DNA of 64,000 bases. Source: Cryptomeria japonica. Taxonomy: Eukaryota; Streptophyta; Pinopsida; Cupressales; Cupressaceae. The notes under the pieces are model-generated. The model ran no database searches. It was not told the origin of the DNA and worked only from the letters and a program-made list of their open reading frames with translations. Position numbers and translations under genes: made by a program. The stretch covers positions 165,405,580 through 165,469,579 of the forward strand of contig NC_081413.1 of the NCBI RefSeq assembly GCF_030272615.1. Direction: 5' to 3'. Numbering within the stretch: position 1 is the stretch's first letter; the number at the start of each line of letters is the position of its first letter. This document shows positions 51,676 through 62,700 of the stretch, piece after piece.

Positions 51676-52460
51676 TGTTAGGATTCCCAAAGATACTGAG
51701 GGGGGGGTGAATCAATATCTAACCGGTTAATGAATTTACTTGAATTAAAACATGTAAAGCATATCAATATTGTGTACCAGTAAACCAGAAATAATACATT
51801 AAACAAGAAAAACAATAACCACATGAAGAGCACACCATAACACAGTAATTTAACGAGGAAACCCAGTGTGGGAAAAAAATCGATGGGATTTGTGACCCAC
51901 AATATTCCCTTACTAGCCAATAAGGGAATATTACTGCTACAATAGGGGCCTGCACATGCAGGAAGGCCAAGTGCCTAGAGCTCATTGCTCAATTACAAAA
52001 GGAAGTCACGCTGACTTACAAAAATGGATTATAATAATCCAATGTCTTGTACTGCTTCAAAATAGCATTTGCTATGCCATATCTAGTGTCGGTTTTATCT
52101 CTACTGCATACATAAACCCTTAACCTAAAATTCGCATATTAGGTCTACATTCTTTTTCCTATTCTTCATTAGCAAATGTTCTATAATAATCTCATACATA
52201 TATGAGTCATCTTACAAATTGCCATGTCGGCTTACAATGATTTTACAATTAATTACAAAATATATTACAAATTAAATTCATGTCGGCTTGGGTGCCGGTA
52301 TCCTTTCTTTCATTGTCGGTGTTATGTGTGCCAATGTAGAGTTTGTTGTTGCCGGTCTCGGTATAATTGTCTTGCCAGTATCATATGATTGCAAGGTTGC
52401 CATCAATGACAAAACCTTCAATCACCTACAATTTCTCATTGGAGTGTGCATTTGCCAACA
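51676..52460 (-). repeat. SIRE-derived element, 3' LTR
   Basis: 785 bp, highly similar to 57496-58286. It shows the tgttaggattcccaaagata start, a run of G and gtgaatca, then accggt-type words, as in many LTRs of this window. Confidence 0.92.
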
Positions 52461-52646
52461 ATCTCCCCCTTTGGCATTGATGGCAATACTCATGAGAAAA
52501 ATCCAAAAAGTGTCGTCCAAAAAGAATCTGCCAAAATTGTCTTACCAAAAACTATATGCCAAATCATATGTGCTCCCTCTGAGCTGATGGTATCTTCTGC
52601 TAATCATTTTTCTCATTACCACTACTCCCCCTTTGGCATCAATGCC
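52461..52646 (-). promoter_or_regulatory. Polypurine tracts of the SIRE-derived element
   Basis: atctccccctttggc touches the LTR (52461-52475). actccccctttggcatcaat lies at 52624-52643 and a weaker gctccctctgag near 52571. The first is identical to the Copia tract at 31738 over at least 13 bases and sits at the same distance from the LTR. Confidence 0.8.
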
Positions 52647-55600
52647 AAAGGTTGTCAAAGTGTCAATTGAGTGTGGTTTCCAGCTTCATCCCTGTAACCG
52701 GTTAGTTACAATCTGAAAAAGGTCTGCCAATACCAGATTCAAGCTCTCAGTGAACCATTCACTGTCCTTTAATGTGGCCTCTGTCCTCTAAATTGTATCG
52801 GTGAGGTGTTGCATTTGTTGTTCCGATGTCTTATGTCCTTGAACCAATGCCTTAGATATCTCTTTTCTCAAGGAGGCGAGGTAGTCCAATTTTGGACTAA
52901 GTCTCCATTTCAGATCTTTTGCCTTTCCTTTTATTCTTTCCTTCTCTTTTTCAAATTTTTGAAGTTCCTCCTCAAAACCTGTTATTTTCTACTCAAAAAC
53001 TGATAATGGTTCAGATGAATTAATGAAATTGTCAGCTAATTTATTGATTTCTTCCTGTACCATACTGATCTTCTTGTCTATATCTACTGTCAAAAAGTTT
53101 GTTTTACATGTATCTCTGTACAAATTTTTAAATTCTTTTAGTGTTTTACATAGTGCCGGTAAAAGAGTGTCAAATTGTCTCATGCACTTCTTTATTTCCT
53201 CTTCAAAGAATTTATGTTTTTCTTTCTCAATTTTCTCTTTGAATGCTTCCTTGTTTATTTGTTCAACTGTCATAATGTTGTTAGTAATATATTTAGACAA
53301 TGTGTCAAGTTGATTTTAAGAATCTTTATTATCCACATTACACTTGGGTACTATCATTTTCAAAATTGGGATTGTATCAACAATAGCTTTGTATGCTTGT
53401 GCACTGCACTCTGTTATTTTCTTGATTGAATCCAATAGAACTTCTGTCAAATTTGTTGGTCTGAATTTTGCCATGGAAGAACCAACAATCTGTATTCCAC
53501 CTGTGTGAGTAACTTCTTTGCTTGTAGTGACCTCTGGTAGGTCAGTTTGTGTTTGTGTTTCTCTAAGCAAAGGTTTGGGTTTCTCAGCTGTTGCCTGTGG
53601 CACTGTCTCTGCATGAACCTGTTCCTGTGAGGGAGCCTATTTCTCTTCCTGTTTCTCTGTGTTGTCCACTGCCGATTTTTCTTCTGTGCTGTCTATTGCC
53701 GGTGGCTTAGTAGATGAATCATTATGTACATCTGTGGTCTTTGCCTTTCCAGTGTCTAAGGGTTCACTTGATTCTTCAGTTTGTTTTGGTTCCCCAATTT
53801 CAATATTTTCTGTAGTAATATTTCCTACTGGTGGCTCTATTGCCACATCTGATTGCTCAGTTGATTCCTTATCTACCACAATATTGACTTCCTGAGTGTC
53901 AATGTTCATTGTATATAACACCTCAGAATTAGGATTTGTATCCTCATGTGGTGTGTCCATACTCTCATTAGTCGGTTGATTGTCAATAGTAACTACCGGT
54001 GGAGTATCTAGAGGCGGTGGGGATAAGTTGTATATTATTTTTATACTGGGTGGTCCACCAACCTTACCTTTTCCCTTATCCATTTTATATACCTCAATGG
54101 GTTTAGGTTTTTGTTACTCTTCTTGTTTCTCTTTTTCTACCAAGAATATATCCCATGCATCAATTGTTTCTTCTGTTACTTCATTCACTCTACCTACCAT
54201 TAGTGCTACATGCTGGTGAGCAGTTGAAAATACTGACCAATTAGCCTCAAAAATCAATTGATCTATCTTTTCAGGTGAGTTGACAGGATGTACAAGAATT
54301 AGTTTTTCAATCTTTATTTTCTTATCAAGCTCAACAATAGCTAGCCTTCTAGCTTCTAGTCTGTTAAATAGATCTGTCGGTATTTCATTGACAACTTGCA
54401 TCAAAAATTTCTTGAAAATATTTAAGTGTAATATTACACTATTCTCTACTTTCTCCTTGTCATCAGCCGATAGTGATATAATTTGTTAATGTTTTTCAGC
54501 TTTCCATACTTTGTTATTTCATTGAGAAGTTTATCAATGGTAGCAATAGTTTGTTGAGTCTTCTTTTTCTTTGGAGTCAGTTTCTTTGCTGGGGGCCTCA
54601 CTACTTGTTGCATCTGTCTTGTTTTTCTAGGAGAAGGTGAGGGTACCGGTGAAGCTTTCCTCTTTCTTTCAACTCTTTTGAATTTAGCCGGTATGTCACT
54701 CTCAGAGGAAGTTGCAACCGGTGATAGATGAACTTCCGGTTGAAGTTCTTCCAGTTCACTCTCCTTAATACCAGTTTGTCTTAATACATCTTCCTTGATG
54801 GCTTTTGCCTGTCGGGTTCCTTTTCTAACGGTTGCCTCAACCTTCTTAACCCTTTTTCTTGATTGAATTTGGCTTTTTATTTGTTCAACACTGCCAAAAA
54901 AAATTTCTTCAGGTTCTTTTGGAGCTTCTAGGAGGGCTTTTGCATAAGTTTCTATTATGTTGTCATCAGTTTCATACCCCATTTCAGTTACCCAGATGGT
55001 TCTAGGAATAACTACCTCTCAATCCAAACTTCATCTTTCTTTATTACAAAACAGATTTCATCCTTATATTTGTCCACAATTGCTTGTGACAATCTAACTC
55101 TAGTTTTCATTTGGGCCTTCAATGCCTTAAAATATTCATTTATGTTCTTTTCCCTATTCTCTCCCATGTTGTTCAGTAAATCTAACAATTGTTTACCTAC
55201 CGGTATATCAAAACCAAAATTTCTAATACCAATACCGGGTACTTGTTTGGTTATGTAGAGCATCAGACAAACAAGTAGGTTTCCAAATCTGAATGTTCCC
55301 TTTTTGTCTTTCTTTATCTTTCCCAAATTATCAATCGGTTCATCTTTAAGCCATTCACAAACATCTATTCTTGCATTATCTTTTACCATATCATAGGCAC
55401 TTTTAATGCATAGGCTAGAGACTGAGTTTAACCTATTTGCATGTGTAGTTTTATAGCCTAAGATCATACTGATAAATTTGACATTGATATCCATTACATC
55501 ATTTACCCTTAGTGATCTCTTGTCAAATGTTACACCAGTTAGGTCTATCACTGTGTCATTTGAGACTCTCTTGGTTTTGTCAGGTCTGTTACTGGTGGAA

Positions 55601-56109
55601 GGTAACCCTGTTATAGATTTGACAGCTTCCTTAGTAATCTTGTGAATAGAGTCCAACCAAAATAATTCACCATGAACCCTGCTTAGCACAATTCTTATGA
55701 TATCCTTGGGAAAATATGGGATACTAAGAATTTTTGTGAAACCTAGGGTTTCTATTATCTTGTGTTTGGTTTTGACATTTCCGGATTCATCACAAATTAT
55801 AGATGTATACATATTTTTGATTTCATCATCACCCAATTCCTCTATATGACAATGTATATACATTCTAGGGTCTTCAACATAAACTACTCCCTTGTGGATT
55901 TTAGAGAATGCACCAATGTTATCATCTTTCTTAGCAATTTCGGGAACCAGTTTGAAGACAGGTCTAGGGTGCTTAACTACCTCAACAACAGTAGGGTTTG
56001 GAATGAATTCAGGAGTAGATGAAGAAGCCATGGTTATAAATACCTTTATTTGCCTTAAGGAATGGTTGCTTGATGAATTGCTTCGCTTCTTTGCTTGGAA
56101 TGCCTTCAC
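52640..56109 (-). pseudogene. Large non-pol ORF with basic linker and coiled coil
   Basis: From 56109 or, more likely, from an internal MASSSTPEF start near 56031 the frame is open to 55012. It encodes a globular N-terminal region: FSKIHKGVVYVEDPRMY, then HGELFWLDSIHKITKEAVKS, ITGLPSTSN, FRFGNLLVCLMLYIT. Shifted frames follow: 54982-54446 is very basic (FKRVERKRKASPVPSPSPRK, PKKKKTQQT); 54404-52989 in one frame with stops is acidic and Thr/Pro-rich (53637-54083), then charged and coiled-coil-like (FKEKIEKEKHKFFEEEIKK). It has no gag, protease, RT or integrase motif. I do not recognise the family. A nuclear role is inferred only from the basic stretches. Confidence 0.65.
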
Positions 56110-56399
56110 TCATGAATTTTCGCGCTCTCAAAGATTTGAATGCTCGGTGAATGAAAAATGGAGCCAAAATACTTGCTTTATAATGTTATTTTTGCCACCT
56201 ACCACATTTAATGCTTGTCGGTTAAGTAATGACTTAACTTCTCTGTCGGTATAGAAGTAATTTCAACTTCTTACCATCAACCGAGGGAATAATAGCATGT
56301 TTCTCATTTAGTTGCTAAACCCCCAAAAGAATTTTCTTTAGTTGGATGAAGAGTCTCCTGCCGGTGGAGTGTTACTCTATTCTGCCAATGGAGGAGTAT

Positions 56400-57495
56400 T
56401 CCCATCAATATTTTGATCTCACTTTCTGATCTATTGTTTTGAGAATTCTTGCTTTACCTCTTCAACCTTTTCTTTACCTTTCAAACTAGGACCTTTATTT
56501 GCCGGTGAGGACTTGCTTCTACAAAATTTAGCAATGTTTCCAATCTTGTTATAGGCATAACAAGTCACATTGTTTTCTGAATAGCTTTCCCATATCCTAT
56601 GTCGGTACATTTTTTGCATTGATTAGATAAATATCCAAATCTTCCACAAACATAACATCTTACATTCATTCTGCAATTCTCTGAATTATGACCAACTTTG
56701 TTGCATTTAGTACATTGACCGATGGGTGTATTAGTGCTTTGATAATTTCTAGATCTACACTGATTTTCTCTATGACCATACTTGTTACAGTTAAAGCATT
56801 TGGTTGCCTTACCAGTTTGTTATGATCATGATTGTTTGCAGTACCAAATCTTTCACCTGCTTCAAAGCCAAGGCCATTAGTGTCACCATTAGGTTTCTGA
56901 TTCTTTAGCATGTCACCAAGTTCTTCTGAGCTTTTCCTGAATTTCTCCTTGTGTTTATTTGCAGTAGCCAGTTCTCTTTCCAAGATTCCTTTCTGTCTCA
57001 TGAGTTCATTTCTGTAATTTTGTGTGTGCGTTAAATCTATCTTCAACATATCATTTTCATGACTAAGTCTTGTGTTCTCATTGGCATCATCATTCAGTCT
57101 TCTAGTCAAGTCTTCTTCATTTTTCTTCCTATCTTCAATTTCTTTACAAAATCTCATAGTCATATCCTGCATCTCATTATGTGTTGTAATGTTTTCTTGT
57201 CTTAGCTTGTTTACTAGATCATTAAGAGTTTCCTTATTATCATTCTCATTCTGCATCTTTTCACAAAGTTCTCTTCTCTTATTTCTTGCAATGGTAAGAT
57301 TTTCTTGAAGTGCTTGAATAATGTCCTAAGCAGCCTTCAGATCATCTTCAAGTTTGATATTCTTCACCTTTTCTGCATCATAGTCTGAAAGAGTTGTTTC
57401 CAATTGTTTCTTCAAGTTTTCCATCTCTACTGGTGTCAAGATCTTCCTCAAGTTGTTAGACTTCTGAAAATAGAGGACCAAGCTCTGATACCAAT
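56400..57495 (-). pseudogene. Coiled-coil and zinc-knuckle ORF (gag-like)
   Basis: Directly after the primer site. 57256 to about 56830 is a long charged coiled coil (RLSHENDMLKIDLTHTQNYR). After a frameshift four zinc knuckles follow: CFNCNKYGHRENQC, CTKCNKVGHNSENC, CYVCGRFGYLSNQC (His replaced by Tyr) and a fourth badly decayed one (CYAYNKIGNIAKFC), at about 56810-56510. CCHC knuckles bind RNA in Gag proteins, so this is probably the nucleocapsid-like part of a Gag without a normal capsid core. Stops and frame changes make it non-functional here. Confidence 0.65.
57477..57495 (-). promoter_or_regulatory. Primer binding site of the SIRE-derived element
   Basis: Minus strand ATTGGTATCAGAGCTTGGT directly after the LTR; perfect TGGTATCAGAGC. 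Confidence 0.9.
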
Positions 57496-58286
57496 TGTTA
57501 GGATTCCCAAAGATACTGAGAGGGGGGGAGGGGTGAATCAGTATCTAACCGGTTAATGAATTTACTTGAATTAAAACATGTAAAGCATATCAATACTGTG
57601 TACCGGTAAACCAGAAATAATGCAATAAATAAGAAAAACAATAACCATATGAAGAGCACACCATAACATAGTAGTTTAACGAGGAAACCTGGTGTGGGAA
57701 AAACCTCGGTGGGATTTGTGACCCACAATATTCACTTACTGGCCAATAAGGGAATATTACTGCTACAATAGGGGCCTACACATGCAGGAAGGCCAAGTGC
57801 CTAGAGCTCATTGCTCAATTACAAAAGGAAGTCACACTGACTTACAAAAATGGATTATAATAATCCAATGTCTTGTACTGCTTCAAAATAGCATCTTCTA
57901 TGCTAGATCCAGTACCGATTTTAGCTCTGCTACATACATAAACCCTTAACCTAAAATTCGCATATTAGGTCTGCATTCATTTTCCTATTCTTCATTACCA
58001 AATGTTATATAATGATCTCATACATATATGAGTCATCTTACAACTCGCCATGTCGGCTTACAATGATTTTACAATTAATTACAAAATATATTACAAATAA
58101 AATTCCTATCGACCTGGGTGCCAGTATCCTTTCTTTCACCGCCGGTGTTATGTGTGTCAATGTAGAGTTTGTCGTTGCCGGTGCCAATATAATTGTCTTG
58201 CCGGTATCATATGATTGCAAGGCTGCCATCAATGACAAAACCTTCAATCACCTATAATTTCTCATTGGAGTGTGCATTTGCCACCA
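57496..58286 (-). repeat. SIRE-derived element, 5' LTR
   Basis: 791 bp, matching 51676-52460 with few differences (for example the longer G-run near 57521), which suggests a rather recent insertion compared with its hosts. Confidence 0.92.
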
Positions 58287-58291
58287 AAAAC

Positions 58292-58331
58292 ATGAATGTA
58301 ACACATAATCAATTCCTCCAAATGGCCAACA
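58292..58331 (-). repeat. Copia 5' LTR, outer end
   Basis: ataatcaattcctccaaatg followed by gccaaca matches the outer end of the other Copia LTR (31710-31737). It marks the far border of the Copia insertion in the gypsy gag. Confidence 0.85.
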
Positions 58332-60741
58332 ATTTATACAAGATGAACTTAGTTTGATCAAATTGGACAGTGTTGAAGAGGCTTACCAGTATGCCCTAAA
58401 GGTAGAAGAAAAGATAAACAAAAGACATGAGTAGAGGAAGAGGTGGAGGGTTTATTAGAGGAAGATTTCAAGGAGGAAGAGGATATACCAGAGGTAGAGG
58501 AGCCTGCATAGATTAGAACAAGGATAAGGAAGTGAACAAAGAAGGTACTTCATACTGGAAAGATGATAGAAATCTTTACCAGATGGCTACCAGAATGAGA
58601 ATTTTGGAAGACAAGACAAGAGAATATTTACAGGAAGGAGATGAGTGGAAGACAACATTTAAGACAAATTATGAAGGACTGCATGAATGATTGGTGATTG
58701 TTGAGTGGCCTACACCAGAAAGCATTGGAGAGGTAAGATCATTTCATGGATTGCATAGTTTTTACCAGAAGTTCATCAAAAAATTTAGTTCAGTTTGTAA
58801 CCCTATGACTGAGACAATGAGAGGAGATTGGAAGGAATTCAAGTGGACCACCAGAGCAAACAAGAGTTTTGATTTATTGAAGTAGAAAGTGACTGAGCAA
58901 CCTGTGTTAGCTTTATCGGATTTCAAAAAAGTAGTTCAAGTGGATTGTGATGCAAGTGGAACATCAATAGGAGAAGTCTTGAGCCAGGAAGGGAGAGCAG
59001 TAGCCTATTTCAGTGAGAAATTGTATGATGCCCGAAGGAGATATTCAGTGTATGATCAGGAGTTTTATGTCATAGTTCAAGCCTTGAAGAAGTGGAGACA
59101 TTGTTTTTTTGCTAAGGAGTTTGTGTTGTATACAGATCATCAATCTTTGTAGTATTTGAATAGTTAGAGTAAGTTGAATCAGAGACATATGAGATGGGTA
59201 GAATTTTTGCAGAGTTACACCTTTGTGTTGAAGCATAGAAGTGGAAAATCTAACAAAGTTGTTGATGCATTGAGTAGGAGAAGGAATCTACTGACAGAGA
59301 TGAGAGTGATAGTATTAGGATTTGAGGAATTGAAGACCTTGTATGATGATGACCCGGATTTTGCAGAACCTTGGAAAGCATGTAGAGAACTGGTTATAGT
59401 AGATAGAAGCAAGTGGTTGGATTATTTCATTCAGGATGGGATGTTATTTAGAGGAGTTCAGTTGTGCATACCTAAGAGTTCTGAGGGAGAATATGATCAA
59501 GGAGAGACATAGTGGAGGATTAGCTGGGCATTTTGATATTGACAAAACAATAGCATTGGTGAGTGAGAAGTACTTTTGGCCCCAGATTCATAAGGATTAA
59601 ATAAATATGTGCAAAGTTGTAGAGTTTGTCAAGTTGCAAAAGGTAAGAATCAGAATGTGGGATTGTATAAACCTTTGACAGTACCGGTAAGACCTTGGGC
59701 GGATATAAGCATGGATTTCATACTTGGATTACCTAAAACATCAAGAGGGAATGATTCTATATTTGTGGTAGTGGATAGATTCTCGAAGATGACTTATTTC
59801 ATACCTTGTAAGAAGACATTAAATGCATTACATGTAGCAAACCTATTTTTCAAGGAAGTAGTGAGGTTGCATGTATTACCTAAGAGCATAGTTTCAGACA
59901 GAGACACTAAGTTTGTTGGCTATTTTTGGAGAACACTTTGGAAGAAGATGAAGACAAATTTGAAGTTTAATTCTACTTTTCATCCACAGACTGATGGATA
60001 GGAAGAAGTAGTTAACCAGAGCTTGAGAAATTTGTTGAGATGTTTAGTTGGAGATAAGACCGGAAGTTGGGATTTGATCCTTGCACAAGCAGAGTTTGCC
60101 TACAAAAATTCAATAAACAGGAGTACCAGAAGAACATGCATCCTAGAGGTATATCAGAATTGAGAGATATTAGCAGTGAAGATCAAAGAAGTTCAGAAGA
60201 AGAAGACTTTGCAGATCACATGGCAACTTTTCATATTCAGGTTAATTAGAATTTGGAAGACATGAACAATAAGTATAAGGAGAAGGTAAGTGAGAAGAGG
60301 AGACATAAGGAATTTGAAGTTGGCTATGAAGTGATGATATATTTGAAAAAATAAAGATTCTCGGTTGGAACTTATAACAAATTGTAGATGAAATTTTTTG
60401 GACCTTGTAGGATTTTGAGTAAGTTCAGTTTTGGGAATGTACATGAAGTGGAGTTACCGAATAGTCTGAGTATTACACCTGTGTTCTATATTGCAGATCT
60501 TCATGAGTGTCATGAACTAGAGTTCAGTGAGGACAGTATTGTAGGCTTGGAGAAATAGTTTCCCCGAAAGGAACCAGATTAGACTGAAGACATTTTGGAC
60601 GGTGGGATTGGGCATAGTACCCTGAGCAGTCAGTATAAGGAGTATCTTGTGAAGTGGAAGGATAGACCAATTGAAGATTTATCTTGGATTTCTCAGGAAG
60701 AGGTAGACTACCTTGGTTTCCCTCTGACCCCAACAAAGTGA
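58332..60741 (+). pseudogene. Gypsy gag end and pol: RT remnant, RNase H, integrase, chromodomain
   Basis: gag resumes with SLIKLDSVEEAYQYALKVEE and a Gly/Arg-rich tail (58440-58510). Near 58620 the start of RT (GDEWKTTFKTNYEGLHE) is joined straight to its end (VEWPTPESIGEVRSFHGLHS, 58700), so protease and the RT catalytic core are gone. RNase [21 protein letters not shown] and YTDHQSL (58935-59152). Integrase: [39 protein letters not shown] and EEVVNQSL (59520-60030), with two compensating frameshifts near 59490 and 59600. A chromodomain closes the frame at 60632-60741 (EYLVKWKDRPIEDLSWISQE, stop at 60739). Stops such as DG*EEVV fit CAG to TAG. Confidence 0.9.
60632..60741 (+). other. Chromodomain-coding segment of the gypsy integrase
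   Basis: YKEYLVKWKDRPIEDLSWIS is a clear chromodomain: aromatic Y, VKW core and the later W. In chromoviruses it steers integration to marked chromatin. The segment is open to its own stop. The aromatic-cage residues are only partly of the canonical type, as in many plant chromoviruses. Confidence 0.8.
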
Positions 60742-60772
60742 GAGGATCACTTTTTCAATAACCCCATATGTC

Positions 60773-61586
60773 TGATGCAGGAGCATCCCCAGTTCATAGC
60801 AATCTTGCATCAACCAAAAAAAAATTTCTTTATGTTTTTCTTTTTGTTTGCAGTTTCAACATTTCTTTCTATGTGTCCTGATTTTGGCTCACCGGACCCT
60901 ATGGAGTTGGATTCTACTTGAAGACTTGATCATTTTTCTTATTTCCAGACCATATCGCATTTGGATAATTTTTTGGCAAGTTATCGCTATCGGTTTCCTT
61001 GACAGTTTCTTGTTACCGGTTGACAATTTCTTGTTACCAGTTGCCTGGACCTATTTTGGTGATCTACCAAAACCTCTTCCAAATCTTGTGGAGCCTTGGG
61101 TGTCAATTATGATGTTCCTTGGTGTGTGGCGGACCTTTTCCCATGATCTACACTTCATCCTTGGGATTTTTAGAGGAATCTCTTTGCGGAGGCTGACCTT
61201 GTTGGTTTTACACGTTAGGTCTTGTTCTTCAGGTTTTGATCCCTTTCGGGACCGACCAGATCCCCTTGGACTGTATATATAATTGTAATTGCATATTAGA
61301 ATGTAATAATTGAAGAATCAAGTAGCTAGACTAAACATAGAAAATAGATCTTAAGATTCAAGGTCTCGGTTGTGACCTATTCTATACTTTGAGCATGTTT
61401 TAGCAGGCCTATGAGTTGGTTATGTTGTAATCTGGTTGTTACCAGTTGGTTGTAATCATTTTTCATGAATTAAATCAATCTGTTTTGCATTGCCTCCATC
61501 ATATCTTTGTGTTTCTGTTGTGTTTACTCTTTCTGACCGGTACATATTGATCTCTTTGAGGTCCCTCCTCACCGGTGACTGCTTCA
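60773..61586 (+). repeat. Gypsy 3' LTR (814 bp)
   Basis: Starts tgatgcaggagcatcccc and ends gtgactgcttca. A TATA-like tatatataa lies at 61274-61282. A purine tract (gtgagaggat, 60738-60747) lies about 26 bases upstream rather than touching the LTR. Confidence 0.92.
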
Positions 61587-62700
61587 GAGAGAGAGAGAGA
61601 GAGAGAGAGATACATACACACATATATGTATATATGTATACACACACCATCGATGGCTAAGAAATCCCACACCCTCATTGATTTGGTCAATCATTCATAA
61701 ATTAAATTGTTCATGTTTATAAAGGTGAAACACAAACTCAAACAAAATCTTTGATCTTCAGACAAATTGCATGACTTATTGAGTATTTCCATATTTTGTT
61801 AAATTTTCTAGAATTTCATCTTTCATAATTCTACCTTTGAATGTCAGCATCCTTATTTCCATTTAGAACTCCTTTAAAGAGCTCACATTTCTTCAATTCT
61901 GTCTATCTTGCAGTTTCATTATTTTTCTATTGTTTAAATGTTTCACATTTCTTCAATTCTATCTTCTCACATTTCTTCAATTTTGTCTATCTGGCGGTTT
62001 CATTATTTTGCTATTGTTTAAATGTTTCTCTTGTTTAATGGTTTAAGATTCATTATCATGCACCTTTCTAATTTGGATGTTATTTTTGATAAATTATGAA
62101 ATAAAATTTAAAATGTTGATATAAAACATTATCGAAATTATTATTATTTTGATAAGGATACTATATCATTCATGATTTTGTTTTTTCATTTAATTGGAAA
62201 TACAATTTTATGTTGATGCCTCTTTCACTAAGAGTTAAAGAATGTGAGATATCCATTTGACAAAGTTGTCTTGGGCACAATCCCCTCATCATTTCTTATA
62301 TTATACTTCTAAAAATTTAAAACTTCATATATTAAATAATCAAGAAACATACAATCACACTCTCTAATTATATTTATCTATAAAATATTATTTAACCAAT
62401 ATATAAAAGTATACTGGAGATTAAATCAGCATTCTCTTTTCCTTTCTTCTTCCACATTGAGCTTAAAGTTAAACTAATCACCTGGAAATCCTCAAGACCG
62501 TAGTAAACCATATTTAAGGTGGTTTGTGAGAATGAAGTCCATGTGGGAGTGGGAATGAAGTCCTTGGTATTCCTGTTCATCCTGATGATGAATCATGGAG
62601 TATGATTCAAAACGTTGATGATAAAAATTGGCATACACAATCAAATCCAGAAGAAATTATTAAATAGTGGGAAGATTGGTTAAGAGATCAAAATTTGTGA
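61587..62700. repeat. Segmental duplication, copy B, second part
   Basis: Opens with (GA)n at 61587-61610 and a short atatatgtatatatgt run, then follows copy A from 25320 to 26165: caccctcattgatttgg, gcatgacttattgag, gcttaaagttaaact, gtttgtgagaatgaagt. It holds about 105 bases that copy A lacks between direct repeats of gtggga, and these contain a coding relic. Confidence 0.8.
62551..62700 (+). pseudogene. Short coding relic of unknown origin
   Basis: From 62551 a frame reads GNEVLGIPVHPDDESWSMIQ, then NVDDKNWHTQSNPEEIIK, a TAG at 62665 and WEDWLRDQNL before TGA at 62698. The residue make-up (several Trp, Pro and Asp) looks like real protein rather than chance AT-rich sequence, and the inner stop fits CAG to TAG. 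A 23-bp tandem duplication (gaatgaagtccatgtgggag unit) at 62530-62575 lies just before it. I do not recognise the protein. It may be the last exon of a host gene or a retroposed fragment, and is deleted in copy A. Confidence 0.35.

Larger units (their letters stand above)
51676..58286 (-). mobile_element. Sirevirus-derived non-autonomous LTR element with non-pol ORFs
   Basis: LTRs 51676-52460 and 57496-58286 begin TGTTAGG on the plus strand and end GCCAACA (GCCACCA in the second). The primer site is 57477-57495, and polypurine tracts at 52461-52646 read nearly as in the Copia element beside it. Flanks aaaat (51671-51675) and aaaac (58287-58291) are a near target duplication; the intact Copia LTR reads caaaacataatc here. 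The inner 5 kb encodes a coiled-coil/zinc-knuckle ORF and a long ORF of unknown kind, with no protease, reverse transcriptase or integrase. It probably moves with proteins of Sirevirus-type elements. Confidence 0.85.
30529..58331 (-). mobile_element. Ty1/Copia element with Sirevirus-like features, in gypsy gag
   Basis: LTRs begin TGTTAG on the plus strand and end CCAACA. The downstream (3') LTR is 30529-31737. The upstream (5') LTR is split into 35569-35620, 50517-51675 and 58292-58331 by two later insertions. Internal domain 31738-35568 holds gag (35522-34351) and pol (34350-32196). The primer site is 35550-35568. Several CTCCCCC polypurine tracts lie at 31738-32075. The flanks gtcta (30524-30528) and attta (58332-58336) are a poor target duplication. 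The element is inactive. Confidence 0.88.
28995..61586 (+). mobile_element. Ty3/gypsy chromovirus, host of the nest
   Basis: LTRs at 28995-29794 and 60773-61586 begin TGATGCA and end CTTCA. A primer site (TGGTATCAGAGC) follows the first LTR. Flanks are aagag (28990-28994) and gagag (61587-61591), a target duplication with one mismatch. gag starts near 29901 and is split at 30528 by a Copia-based nest; the remainder resumes at 58332. Without the nest the element is about 4.8 kb, shorter than a full chromovirus because protease and most of the reverse transcriptase are deleted. A C-terminal chromodomain assigns it to the chromoviruses. Confidence 0.9.

Noticed and set aside
52640-56109. Envelope-like gene of a Sirevirus
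   Set aside because: No signal peptide or membrane segments; the sequence is basic, acidic and coiled-coil, and it replaces pol rather than following it.
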